Shown here piece by piece: positions 17,510 through 26,269 of a stretch of 64,000 nucleotides of DNA. Both the position numbers and the translations under genes were made by a program. How positions within the stretch are numbered: position 1 is the stretch's first letter; each line of letters starts with the position of its first letter. A model generated the notes under the pieces. That model saw nothing but the letters and a program-made list of their open reading frames with translations. It ran no database searches and was not told where the DNA came from. Origin of the DNA: Deltaproteobacteria bacterium (GTDB lineage: Bacteria > Desulfobacterota > Binatia > UBA1149 > SPBQ01); NCBI GenBank assembly GCA_029262375.1, contig JAJCZM010000018.1, forward strand, positions 62,001 through 126,000, given 5' to 3'.

Positions 17510-19309
17510 GTGGCGGCCAAGAGCAACAACACAAGCGGCGCAAGCAGCAACAGCCGGCCGCCCGCAATAGACAAAGTCACCGCCGAAGTGATTCGCGGCG
17601 CGATGGAAACCGTCGCCTACGAGATGGCGACGCACGTGTCGCTGACTGCGACGACGCCCATCCTGAACCAGTCGAACGAACGTAACGCGACGATTCTCGA
17701 CTCGACGGGGCGACTGGCCGCACTGTCGGTCGGCATTCCGCAGTTCATGCTTTCGTCCACCCTGCCCGTTCGCTTCGCGCTCGAGTTTTTCGAGGCGGAA
17801 GGACTCAACGACGGCGACGTGGTGGTCGGAAACGACCCTTACCACGGCGGCGGTCATCTGCCCGACTACAACATCTTTGCGCCGGTCGTCGTCGACGATG
17901 ACCTCGTTCTGATCGCATCGATTCAATGCCACCACGCCGACACCGGTGGCGGCATGCCGGGCGGATACAACGCCGAAGCCATCGACATCTGGGCCGAGGG
18001 CGTACGCTTTCCTGCCGTCAAACTCTACGATCGCGGCGTTGAACGCCGCGACATCATGTATTTGCTGCAGGTGAACAACCGCACTCCTACTTTCATCGGG
18101 GACCTGCGTGCGCAGGTCGGCGCGGCGCAGCTCGGCGTCAAGCGCCTCAAAAGCGTCATCGATCGTTACGGCGTAGACGCGACGCGCGCGGCCGTCGATC
18201 ATTCGATCGACTACGCTGCCAAGCGCTTTCGCGGCGAGGTCGCCGACTGGCCCGACGGCCGCTACGAGGCCGACGTCTACGTCGATCACGATCCGGTCGG
18301 CAACCAAGACATTCACGTGCACGTAGCAGTCACGGTGGACGACGACCGCCTGACCGTCGACTTCACGGGCAGCGACGATCGCGAAGAGCTAAAAGCCTAC
18401 TCGTCGTTCGGCAACACACGCGGCTACGTGGTTGCGCAACTCGCGACGATGATGGATCCGTCCATCCCCAAGAACGAAGGATTCTTCGACTCGATCGACC
18501 TGATCGTGCCGGAGGGCTGCTGCCTCAATCCGACTACGGGCAAGACCGTTGCGGCCGGCACGCACCACCCCGGTGTCGAGGTCGGCGAAGCAATCGCCAT
18601 CGCGATGGCCAGGATTCTTCCCGAACGCTCGTGCCCGCAGATCTACAAGCTCGGCATGCCGACGGTGATCGTCGGCAAGCAGCCCGACGGACAGATGTTC
18701 ATCGATCATTCGGTGGATTGCCTCGCGGCGTATTGCAACGCGGTCAAAGGCCAAGACGGATGGGGTTCGATGCCGGCGTCTTTCGGCAATCTGATTCGCG
18801 CGACCGCCGAGGTGAACGAATCGATTCATCCGGTCCGACACGAGTCGACCGACTACGCGACCGATACCGGCGGCGCCGGCCAGTGGCGTGGGTGCCCGGG
18901 CTCGCGCGTCGTCAAGCGCGTCCTCGCGCCGTCGGGCGTGTCGACCTACATGGTCGGCATGAAGTATCCGATGACGGGAATTGCCGGCGGCAAAAACGGC
19001 TCGCCGAACAAACTCACCGTGCGCCACGAGGGCGAGAACGCGAAATACATCGCAGTGATGGCGAACGCGGAACCGCACGCACCCGGTGAAGCGTTCGAGT
19101 ACATCTACGGCGGCGGCGGCGGTTGGGGCGATCCGTTGGAACGACCACCGCAAGCGGTGCTCGACGATGTGCTCGACGAGTTGGTATCGGTTCGCGCGGC
19201 ACGACTCGAATACGGCGTCGTTCTGACCGGTAGCGCCGACGACTGCACGCTCGCGATCGACGACGCCGGCACCGAGAAACTGAGAGACGAACGCCGGAAC
19301 CGAGTGTGA
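17510..19309 (+). CDS. hyuB: hydantoinase B / N-methylhydantoinase HyuB-type subunit
   Basis: A 599-residue HyuB protein starting at GTG. DKVTAEVIRGAMETVAYEM is the family N-terminus; GNDPYHGGGHLPDYN and QCHHADTGGGMPGG are conserved core motifs with metal-binding-type His/Asp, and YGGGGGWGDPLERPP is the C-terminal signature. HyuB works with the ATP-dependent HyuA subunit in oxoprolinase, hydantoinase, acetone or acetophenone carboxylase-type complexes. The stop overlaps the hyuA start (GTGA). The two crotonase genes downstream argue for an acyl or ring substrate rather than a simple hydantoin. Confidence 0.93.
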   Translation: MAAKSNNTSGASSNSRPPAIDKVTAEVIRGAMETVAYEMATHVSLTATTPILNQSNERNATILDSTGRLAALSVGIPQFMLSSTLPVRFALEFFEAEGLNDGDVVVGNDPYHGGGHLPDYNIFAPVVVDDDLVLIASIQCHHADTGGGMPGGYNAEAIDIWAEGVRFPAVKLYDRGVERRDIMYLLQVNNRTPTFIGDLRAQVGAAQLGVKRLKSVIDRYGVDATRAAVDHSIDYAAKRFRGEVADWPDGRYEADVYVDHDPVGNQDIHVHVAVTVDDDRLTVDFTGSDDREELKAYSSFGNTRGYVVAQLATMMDPSIPKNEGFFDSIDLIVPEGCCLNPTTGKTVAAGTHHPGVEVGEAIAIAMARILPERSCPQIYKLGMPTVIVGKQPDGQMFIDHSVDCLAAYCNAVKGQDGWGSMPASFGNLIRATAEVNESIHPVRHESTDYATDTGGAGQWRGCPGSRVVKRVLAPSGVSTYMVGMKYPMTGIAGGKNGSPNKLTVRHEGENAKYIAVMANAEPHAPGEAFEYIYGGGGGWGDPLERPPQAVLDDVLDELVSVRAARLEYGVVLTGSADDCTLAIDDAGTEKLRDERRNRV

Positions 19310-21411
19310 GCCCAGCCAGTCAAAACAAGGGCGGATATAGAATCGGCGTCGATGTCGGCGGGACCTTCACCGACCTGATCCTCGTCACTCCCGAAGGCGA
19401 GGTTCGGCTGCTCAAGACGCCGAGCACGCTCGACGATCAGTCGGTCGGCTTCATGATCGGGCTGGACCTACTCGCCGCCGAACTCGAACTCGACACGGCC
19501 ACCCTACTCGCGCGCACCGATCTCATCGTTCACGGCACGACGACGGCCGACAACACGATGATCGAGATGAACGGCGCCCTCACCGGCCTACTCACCACCG
19601 AGGGCCATCGCGACGAGATCGACATCCGCCGCGGCTACAAAGAAGAGATCTGGGATCCGGCGTATCCACCACCGACACCGATTGCCCCGCGACGCCGGCG
19701 CTTCGGCATTCCCGAGCGGCTCGACTTCCGCGGCGAAGTCGTCAGAGAACTCGATGAACAAGCGACACGCGCTGCGATTCGCCGACTGAGAAACCAAGGC
19801 GTTGAATCGATCGCTGTGTGCCTGCTGTTTTCGTTCATCAATGCCGATCACGAGAAGCGCGTCCGCACGCTCATCGAAGAAGAATTCCCGGGCGTACGGA
19901 TCTCCGTATCGCACGAGGTCATGCCGACCGCCCCCGAGTTCGAGCGGACTTCGACCACCTTGGTCGACGCGTACGTCGGACCGCGCGTCGAAAAGTATCT
20001 TCGCAGCCTCGAAACGGCGCTGCGCACTGCCGGCTACGAACGCGACTTGCTCATCATGCAATCGAACGGCGGCATCATGAGCGCGCCGCTGGTCGCAAAG
20101 CGCGCCATCACCGCACTCGGATCCGGTCCCACCGGCGGAGTCATGGGCGCTTGCGCAGTCGGCGAACAAACCGGCTCGAAAGATTTCATCGCCATCGACA
20201 TGGGCGGCACCAGTTACGAGGTCTGTCTGGTTCGCAACGCGCGGCCGGCGATCCGCAGCTTCTGGAACTGGCAGCACCGCTACCTGGTCGGTCTGCCCAT
20301 GGTCGAAATGCATTCGATCGGCGCCGGCGGCGGTTCTGTCGCATATGTAGAAGCCGGTGCGCTCAAAGTCGGACCGCGCAGCGCCAAAGCCGAGCCAGGC
20401 CCTATCTGCTACGGTCGCGGCGGCAAAGAGGTGACCGTTACCGACGCCAACGTCGTGCTGGGCTACATCAATCCCGATTCGTTGTGCGGCGGCGCGTTCA
20501 CGCTCAACACCGAACACGTACGCAGCGCCATCGACGAACAGATCGGCGGGCCGCTCCAACTGGAAACCGCCGAGGCCGCCTACGGGGTGTACCGCATCGT
20601 CAATGCGAACATGACGAACGCGATCCGGCGTGTGTCGTCGCAGTCCGGGTACGACCCACGCGACTTCGCATTGGTCGTGTACGGAGGCAACGGCCCCGTC
20701 CACGCGGGCCGACAGGCCGAGGAACTCGGCATCACGCGGATGATCGTCCCGAAAACATCGCCGGCGTTTTCTGCGTTGGGACTGCTGATCGCGGACTACG
20801 TGGTCGATACGGTGAAGTCCTACATCACGCCGTCGCACGGCGCCGACGTCGAGCGTATTACGTCGCTGTTCGCCGAAATGCGCGTCGATGCCCGAGCACA
20901 ACTGGCGGCCGCCGGCATCGACGCCGGTGACGTTCACTACGAGCACTCGCTCAACCTGTGCTACCCCGGACAAACCTTCGACATTTCCGTTCCCGCCGTC
21001 ATGAGCGACGACGCCATGACCGACGCGGACTTCGCAGCGACTATTGAACGGTTCCATGATTTGCACGAAGAAACGCACACCTACGCCGCGCGAGACGAAG
21101 AGCCGGTGCTGCGCGCGGCGCGCCTCCACGCCGTGGGGGCGACACCGAAACCGACGCTCAATCTTGCGACGCGAATCGACTCGGACGTCGAAGCCGCGCT
21201 CGACCATCGACGCCCTGTGTACTTCGGCGCCGGCTACGTAGACACACCGGTCTATAAGGGAGAGCGCCTCGGCGTCGGCCACGAGATCACCGGACCCGCA
21301 GTCATCGAAGAGCCGTTCACGACCATCCTGCTCAATCCCGGCGACGTTGCCCGCCTCGATGAATCCGGGAACTATCTGATCGACGTATCCACCGTGAATC
21401 CGGCAGGATGA
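19306..21411 (+). CDS. hyuA: hydantoinase A / oxoprolinase-type HyuA subunit
   Basis: A 701-residue ATP-binding partner of HyuB. DVGGTFTDLILV (residues 16-27) and DMGGTSYEVCL are the two actin-fold phosphate loops, HGTTTADNTMIE and SNGGIMSAPL are family motifs, and GSGPTGGVMGA binds nucleotide. Normal length for the family. The GTG start overlaps hyuB by four bases. The stop codon lies inside a 14-bp tandem repeat that runs on to the next gene. Expected role: ATP-driven activation or carboxylation of a carbonyl or amide; substrate unknown. Confidence 0.93.
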   Translation: MSPASQNKGGYRIGVDVGGTFTDLILVTPEGEVRLLKTPSTLDDQSVGFMIGLDLLAAELELDTATLLARTDLIVHGTTTADNTMIEMNGALTGLLTTEGHRDEIDIRRGYKEEIWDPAYPPPTPIAPRRRRFGIPERLDFRGEVVRELDEQATRAAIRRLRNQGVESIAVCLLFSFINADHEKRVRTLIEEEFPGVRISVSHEVMPTAPEFERTSTTLVDAYVGPRVEKYLRSLETALRTAGYERDLLIMQSNGGIMSAPLVAKRAITALGSGPTGGVMGACAVGEQTGSKDFIAIDMGGTSYEVCLVRNARPAIRSFWNWQHRYLVGLPMVEMHSIGAGGGSVAYVEAGALKVGPRSAKAEPGPICYGRGGKEVTVTDANVVLGYINPDSLCGGAFTLNTEHVRSAIDEQIGGPLQLETAEAAYGVYRIVNANMTNAIRRVSSQSGYDPRDFALVVYGGNGPVHAGRQAEELGITRMIVPKTSPAFSALGLLIADYVVDTVKSYITPSHGADVERITSLFAEMRVDARAQLAAAGIDAGDVHYEHSLNLCYPGQTFDISVPAVMSDDAMTDADFAATIERFHDLHEETHTYAARDEEPVLRAARLHAVGATPKPTLNLATRIDSDVEAALDHRRPVYFGAGYVDTPVYKGERLGVGHEITGPAVIEEPFTTILLNPGDVARLDESGNYLIDVSTVNPAG

Positions 21412-21508
21412 ACCCGGAAGGATGAATCCGGCGGGATGAACCCGGCAAGATGCTCCCGCAGGATGAAACCCGCAAGATGAACCCGACGGGATGAACCCGG
21501 CAACATGA
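21394..21508. repeat. about eight tandem 14-bp units spanning the hyuA stop
   Basis: Copies of GATGAACCCGGCAG (one or two 13 bp) run from the last codons of hyuA to the start of the crotonase gene. Each unit has an ATG after a purine-rich GGCGG/GCAAG stretch; the 14-bp period shifts frame each time. The hyuA TGA is supplied by one of the units. Confidence 0.85.
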
Positions 21509-22317
21509 GCATGTCTTTCGAAACACTGTTGTACGAGAAGCGCGACCGGACCGCGCTCATCACACTCAACCGCCCCGACCGCATGAACGCGATCAACGCG
21601 ACGATGTCGCGAGAGCTTCCGCTGGCCTGGGCGGCCGCCAAACGCGATCCGAACGTGTCGGTCATCGTGCTGACCGGCGCCGGTGAGCGCGCGCTATGCA
21701 CGGGTTTCGATGTCGCCGACATTGCTAGCGAGCAGGCGGCCGTCGGCGAAGATGACGACGCCGGGACGTACGCGTCGCTCAAGCTGACGTCGATACACAA
21801 TCGCTGCTGGAAACCCGTGATCACTGCCGTCAACGGCATGGCGTGTGCCGGCGGCCTTCACTTCGTAGCCGATTCCGATCTCGTCATCGCTTCCGAACAC
21901 GCCACCTTCTTCGACAGTCACGTCGGCGTCGGTTTGGTAGCAGGATTGGAACCCATCGGGCTGGCGCGACGCATCGCCGTGGAACACGTGCTACGCATGG
22001 CATTGGTCGGCACGAAAGAGCGCATGTCGGCCGCGCGTGCCTTTGAGATCGGCCTCGTCGGTGAAGTCGTCGCGAAAGACGAGCTTCTGCCGCGCGCGCT
22101 CGAACTCGCGACGCTCGTCGCAGCGAACTCACCGTCTGCGATCGCCGCGACCAAGCGTGCGATCTGGGAAAGCCTCGATCGCGACATGACGGCCGCGCTA
22201 GAACACGGATGGAGCGTCATCGCGCAGTATCGCGGACACCCCGACGCCGCCGAGGGCGCGCAAGCATTCGCCCAGCGCCGCAGCCCCGCATGGGCACCGC
22301 TCGTGCTCGACGACTAA
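21505..22317 (+). CDS. enoyl-CoA hydratase/isomerase family protein
   Basis: A 270-residue crotonase of normal length. RTALITLNRPDRMNAIN, ALCTGFDVAD (oxyanion hole) and NGMACAGGLHFVADSD are typical. The usual catalytic Glu region reads DSHVGVGLVAGLEPIGLA, close to the sequence of the crotonase at 11205, so the two are likely paralogues with a shared, possibly non-hydratase, chemistry. ATG 21505 directly follows the 14-bp repeats; ATG 21511 is an alternative. In line with hyuBA and the crotonase at 22356. Confidence 0.9.
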   Translation: MSMSFETLLYEKRDRTALITLNRPDRMNAINATMSRELPLAWAAAKRDPNVSVIVLTGAGERALCTGFDVADIASEQAAVGEDDDAGTYASLKLTSIHNRCWKPVITAVNGMACAGGLHFVADSDLVIASEHATFFDSHVGVGLVAGLEPIGLARRIAVEHVLRMALVGTKERMSAARAFEIGLVGEVVAKDELLPRALELATLVAANSPSAIAATKRAIWESLDRDMTAALEHGWSVIAQYRGHPDAAEGAQAFAQRRSPAWAPLVLDD

Positions 22318-22355
22318 ACGACTCGATCAATGACTACCGGATACGGAACCAAACG

Positions 22356-23186
22356 ATGTCTTACGAAACCCTGACCATCACCCACGACGGCAACGTTGCG
22401 ACCCTCACGCTCGATCGCCCCGATCGAATGAACAGCTTCGACAGCACCATGCGCGGCGAACTGTCGCGCGCATGGAACGCGCTGGCCGACGACGACAGCG
22501 TCTGGGCGATCATCGTAACCGGCGCAGGCGACAAGGCCTTCTGCACCGGCATGGATCTGCGCGAGCCGCCCGAGTCGGCGCGACGCGAGGTCGCAGGCGA
22601 GGAAGACGGCCGCGTACACATCACGGCGATGGACTGCAACGTCGGCAAGCCCGTCATCACGGCGGTGAACGGAGTCTGCGCCGGCGGCGGTCTCGCGTTC
22701 GTATCCGACAGCGACATCACATTGGCGTCGAGCAACGCGTACTTCACCGACGCCCGCACCGGTGCGGGCCAAGTGTCGATCCATGGAACTTTGCGGCTCG
22801 CGCGCAAGATCCCGATCGAAGCGCTGCTACGGCTTGTAATGCTCGGTCGCAGCGAGCGCGTGACGGCCGAGCGCGCCTACGAGATCGGACTCGTCACCGA
22901 GGTCTGCGCGCCGGACGAATTGATGTCCCGCGCGATGGAAATCGCGCAGGCGATCGCTTCGAATTCACCCGGCGCGGTCTTTCACTCGCGCGACGCCATC
23001 TGGAACAGCCTCAACATGGGACTCGACAGCGCGCTCGAAATGGGATGGGATGTCGTCACCGAGTTCGCGCACACCTCGACGGATGCCGCGGAAGGCGCGC
23101 GCGCGTTCGTCGAAAAGCGAAAGCCCGAGTGGCGCTATGCGCCGCCACCGTCGCGAAGCGCCGACAAGACCAAGGGCAATAGCTAA
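22356..23186 (+). CDS. enoyl-CoA hydratase/isomerase family protein
   Basis: A 276-residue crotonase. NVATLTLDRPDRMNSFD, AFCTGMDLREPPES and NGVCAGGGLAFVSDSD are the family motifs; the catalytic segment is DARTGAGQVSIHGTLRLA, different from the two other crotonases here. It probably catalyses a separate step of the same pathway. Stop and start overlap by one base with the lipoprotein gene downstream (TAATG). Confidence 0.9.
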   Translation: MSYETLTITHDGNVATLTLDRPDRMNSFDSTMRGELSRAWNALADDDSVWAIIVTGAGDKAFCTGMDLREPPESARREVAGEEDGRVHITAMDCNVGKPVITAVNGVCAGGGLAFVSDSDITLASSNAYFTDARTGAGQVSIHGTLRLARKIPIEALLRLVMLGRSERVTAERAYEIGLVTEVCAPDELMSRAMEIAQAIASNSPGAVFHSRDAIWNSLNMGLDSALEMGWDVVTEFAHTSTDAAEGARAFVEKRKPEWRYAPPPSRSADKTKGNS

Positions 23187-23629
23187 TGCAGATACACACA
23201 ACGCTCGCGGCCTTGGCAATGGCGGCCGTCGTCGCCGTCTCTGCAGGATCTGCAGGCTGCGAACAGAAACAGAGCGAACCTGAAGCCGCACGCGCGGCGT
23301 CGGCAGCCGCGACAGACTCAAAACCGAACGAGGCAGACGAAACCATCCTCGGGCACTTCCGCTACATGGCCGATGCCGGTCTGTTTCGTGTTTGCGGCGC
23401 CGAAGAAGAGTTCCCGGTAGCAACCGAAGGCGACAACGCTTCGCTCGAACGCGCCTACCGAGCGCATGCCACCAAGCCGGCCGAGAGAGTACTCGTACGA
23501 CTGGAAGCCAACTTCATGTGGAAGCCCGTGTTCGATCCAGCCACCGGCCGCGCTGCCGGCGGGAAGGAACGCGCCTGGTACGTCGAACGGTTCTTGGGAC
23601 TTGCGCCGGGCGACTGCCCGGCATCCTGA
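23186..23629 (+). CDS. small lipoprotein, META/NlpE-like domain
   Basis: A 147-residue exported protein. The signal peptide ends in the lipobox SAGSAGC (Cys25), then a low-complexity Ala/Ser/Glu spacer, then a domain from about residue 54: GHFRYMADAGLFRVCG ... FPVATEGDNASLERAY ... ERAWYVERFLGLAPGDCP. This pattern resembles the C-terminal domain found with META and NlpE-type envelope lipoproteins. It ends the hyuBA operon. Function unknown; two Cys in the domain may form a disulfide. Confidence 0.7.
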   Translation: MQIHTTLAALAMAAVVAVSAGSAGCEQKQSEPEAARAASAAATDSKPNEADETILGHFRYMADAGLFRVCGAEEEFPVATEGDNASLERAYRAHATKPAERVLVRLEANFMWKPVFDPATGRAAGGKERAWYVERFLGLAPGDCPAS

Positions 23630-23782
23630 TTGGCCCTCGCCCCCGTCCGGGGCCGGGTGACTAAGCACCGGACCTACTCGGTCCCGGCAGACGGTCCCCC
23701 CCGATCCACGCAATACGAGCGCCCTTCTGCGGCCGTGCACTTTCACGCCCATATCCTTGCTTTGCCTATGAAAATCAACAAA

Positions 23783-23799
23783 TTTGACGATTCGTCAAA
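23783..23799. promoter_or_regulatory. operator, TTTGACG-N3-CGTCAAA family (site 3)
   Basis: TTTGACGATTCGTCAAA: perfect 7-bp arms, 3-bp spacer. One of two sites in the 263-bp region before the amidohydrolase operon, 67 bp centre-to-centre from site 4. Confidence 0.85.
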
Positions 23800-23849
23800 A
23801 ACTGCGCTAAGACTGGCCAAGAGCATTCGCGAGAACATTTGCGAGGCCA

Positions 23850-23866
23850 TTTGACGCATCGTCAAA
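23850..23866. promoter_or_regulatory. operator, TTTGACG-N3-CGTCAAA family (site 4)
   Basis: TTTGACGCATCGTCAAA: perfect 7-bp arms, 3-bp spacer, ending 26 bp before the ATG at 23893. The only promoter in this window with two copies of the motif. Confidence 0.85.
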
Positions 23867-23892
23867 TACGGCAAGAGCCGAGGAAGGAAACC

Positions 23893-25029
23893 ATGCGCGA
23901 CTATCGCCTGATCGACGCCGATACCCACACGTTGGAACCCCCTCACATCTGGAAGACGTGGTTGCCCAAACAGTTCCAAGACCGCGCCCCGAAGGTCGTG
24001 AAGGATCCGGACGGCGGCGATGCGTGGCAGTTCGATCCGAACGGTCCGCCCATGTTCATCGGCTTGGTCACCACGCCGGGCAAACGCTACGAAGACATCA
24101 AGTGGACGGGCTCTACGTTCGATTCGATTCGGGCGTCGTGCTTCGACGGCAAGGCCCGTCTGACCGACATGGACTTCGACGGCGTGGACGCTGGGTTCCT
24201 CTACCCTAGCCAACGCACGATGTTCTACTTCATGGGCAACGAGGACCGCGACTTCCACCGCGCGGGCGTGCGCGCGTACAACGACTGGATCGGCGACGAG
24301 TTTTGCGCGAACGATCCCGAGCGCCTCTTCGGTCTCGCGCAAATGCCCAACCTCGGCGTCGACGAGATGATCGCCGAAATGAAGCGTTGCAAAGAGAAGG
24401 GCTTCCGGGGCGTCGTGATCTCGACCTGGCCTTCCGGTGAGGACGACCTGACCGCCGACGACGACCGCTTCTTCGCTGCCGCGGTAGACATGGGCATGCC
24501 GGTATCGATCCACGTCAACATCCAGCGCAAACGAAACCCGAAGCTGTCGATCGAAGGGCCGGCGGCGATCGGCAACATGGCCCTGTGCGGCATGCTCAGC
24601 TTCCCGCCGATCATGTGTGAGCTCATCATGTCGGGACTGTTCGACCGCTTCCCCACGCTCAAGATCGTCGGCGTAGAGACCGAGATCGGCTGGGTACCGG
24701 AGGCTCTCGAGCAACTCGACAATTTCTACTGGCGCAACCGCGCGCACACCGGTGTCGAGATCAAACGGCTTCCTAGCGACTACTTCCACGACAATTTCGT
24801 GTGCACGTTCATCTCCGACCGGACCGGCATCAAGAATCGCTACGAGGTCGGCATCGGCAACATGGCTTGGTCTACCGACTTTCCGCACCACGGCTGCGAC
24901 TGGCCGTACAGTCGCAAACACGTCGGCGAGATGCTCGAAGGCGTGCCCGCCGACGAACGCTTCGACATCTGCGCGGGCAACATGATCAAACTCTACGATC
25001 TTCCCTACGCCGCAGACAGGTCCGAGTAG
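23893..25029 (+). CDS. amidohydrolase-2 family metal-dependent hydrolase/decarboxylase
   Basis: A 378-residue TIM-barrel enzyme. LIDADTHTLEP supplies the N-terminal metal ligands (D-x-H form), SIHVNIQRKR and the later STDFPHHGCDWPYSRK give the remaining His and the catalytic Asp. The family hydrolyses or decarboxylates rings and acids (ACMSD-type). AGGAAGGA lies directly before ATG 23893. First of three genes with the FAS1-like dehydratase and CoA ligase, under a double palindrome. It is one of four proteins of this family in the window, each in a different operon. Confidence 0.9.
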   Translation: MRDYRLIDADTHTLEPPHIWKTWLPKQFQDRAPKVVKDPDGGDAWQFDPNGPPMFIGLVTTPGKRYEDIKWTGSTFDSIRASCFDGKARLTDMDFDGVDAGFLYPSQRTMFYFMGNEDRDFHRAGVRAYNDWIGDEFCANDPERLFGLAQMPNLGVDEMIAEMKRCKEKGFRGVVISTWPSGEDDLTADDDRFFAAAVDMGMPVSIHVNIQRKRNPKLSIEGPAAIGNMALCGMLSFPPIMCELIMSGLFDRFPTLKIVGVETEIGWVPEALEQLDNFYWRNRAHTGVEIKRLPSDYFHDNFVCTFISDRTGIKNRYEVGIGNMAWSTDFPHHGCDWPYSRKHVGEMLEGVPADERFDICAGNMIKLYDLPYAADRSE

Positions 25030-25064
25030 GTCCAAGTAGTGCCGCGTAAGTCGGAGCAACTGAA

Positions 25065-26258
25065 ATGACGAACAAGAGAAGCAACAGCATTCCCGACGAC
25101 GTCGATTTCGACACGAGCGATGTCGATCGCTGGATCGGCGTTCCGCTCGGCGGCGGCCAATTGAAAGACCCCGTTGGTGCGAACGACATCCGCCGCTGGG
25201 CGCAGGGCATGCAGAATCCGAACCCGTTGTACTTCGATGAAGCGGTGGCCGCCGAAAGTCGCTTCGGACGACTCACGGCGCCGACCTCGTTCGCCGTGTG
25301 CACCGATGACAGTCACGGCGCAGGCCCTGCCATCCAAGGCTACATCGAAGGCCAGCACATGTTGTTCGGCGGCGACGAGTGGTGGTTCTTCGGGCCGCGA
25401 ATTCACCCCGGCGACCGCATCAAGCAAGAGCGTATGCTGTTCGACTACAAGGCGACGATGACGAAGTTCGCCGGTCCCACCATGTTCTCTCGTGGAGACA
25501 CGAGCTACATCAACGACCGCGGCGAAGTCATCTGCAGACAGCGCTCGACGTCGATTCGCTACCGTGCGCAGCTCGCACGAGAGCGCGCCGAGTTCATGGA
25601 CCGCAGTGAACCGACTTGGACCGACGCAGAACTCGACGACATAGAAAAACAGAAACTCGCCTACTACGACTCGTTCTTGGATCTGGGCCACGGCCGCCGA
25701 CTCGGCGTCAAGGAAGGTGACCTGCTTCCGCGCCGGCCGCTCGGTCCACACTCGGTCGCAACGTTCTCAACCGAGTGGCGCAGCTTCCTCATGACGGTGT
25801 GGGGGGCCTACGGTCACGACGGCGGGCCTTCATCGTTGTATCAATCGGGATGGCTACCGGAGATGTCGCGCGATCTAGAGGCCGCGAAAAAGGATCCGAC
25901 GCTGGGCGACGGTCTGTATCACGGCCCCTCGCGCGGTCACGTGCAGGATCGCTATGCGCAGCTCATCGGACTGCCGCGCGGCTACGGATACGGCGCATCG
26001 ATGGGCGCCTGGATCTTGGACTACCTCTGCAATTGGGCCGGCGAATGGGGCGACCTGTTGCATAGCGAGATGTCGTTTCGCTCCCCCGCCCTCACAGGCG
26101 ACCTCACCTATCTCGACGGTGAAGTGATCGGCGTCGAACAACCGAAAGACTCCGCACAACCGATCGCGTCGGTGCGGGTAACGATGACGAATCAACACGA
26201 CGAGGTCATGGCTCAGGGCGTGGCCGAAGTAAGGCTGCCGACGGAGACGAGTAGCTAG
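25065..26258 (+). CDS. two-hot-dog acyl dehydratase (FAS1-like/MaoC type)
   Basis: A 397-residue protein with an N-terminal FAS1-like dehydratase domain (about 30-170: VGANDIRRWAQGMQNPNPLY, TAPTSFAVCTDD) and a C-terminal hot-dog domain (about 270-390: GYGYGASMGAWILDYLCNW, SFRSPALTGDLTYLDGEV). Such proteins hydrate enoyl-CoAs in degradation of steroids and other large acyl groups. The classical MaoC D-x4-H pair is not clear in either half; H291-type residues (SRGHVQDRY) remain candidates. A short 10-bp repeat (25018-25047) spans the junction with the upstream gene. Confidence 0.85.
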   Translation: MTNKRSNSIPDDVDFDTSDVDRWIGVPLGGGQLKDPVGANDIRRWAQGMQNPNPLYFDEAVAAESRFGRLTAPTSFAVCTDDSHGAGPAIQGYIEGQHMLFGGDEWWFFGPRIHPGDRIKQERMLFDYKATMTKFAGPTMFSRGDTSYINDRGEVICRQRSTSIRYRAQLARERAEFMDRSEPTWTDAELDDIEKQKLAYYDSFLDLGHGRRLGVKEGDLLPRRPLGPHSVATFSTEWRSFLMTVWGAYGHDGGPSSLYQSGWLPEMSRDLEAAKKDPTLGDGLYHGPSRGHVQDRYAQLIGLPRGYGYGASMGAWILDYLCNWAGEWGDLLHSEMSFRSPALTGDLTYLDGEVIGVEQPKDSAQPIASVRVTMTNQHDEVMAQGVAEVRLPTETSS

Positions 26259-26269
26259 TCGGGGCATCG

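Noticed and set aside
21394..21508. CRISPR array
   Set aside because: Units are 14 bp in direct contact without spacers; there are no cas genes.
23630..23854. Small open frame of 74 codons before the amidohydrolase
   Set aside because: It runs through the operators, has no ribosome site and no recognisable sequence; the region is better explained as a promoter.
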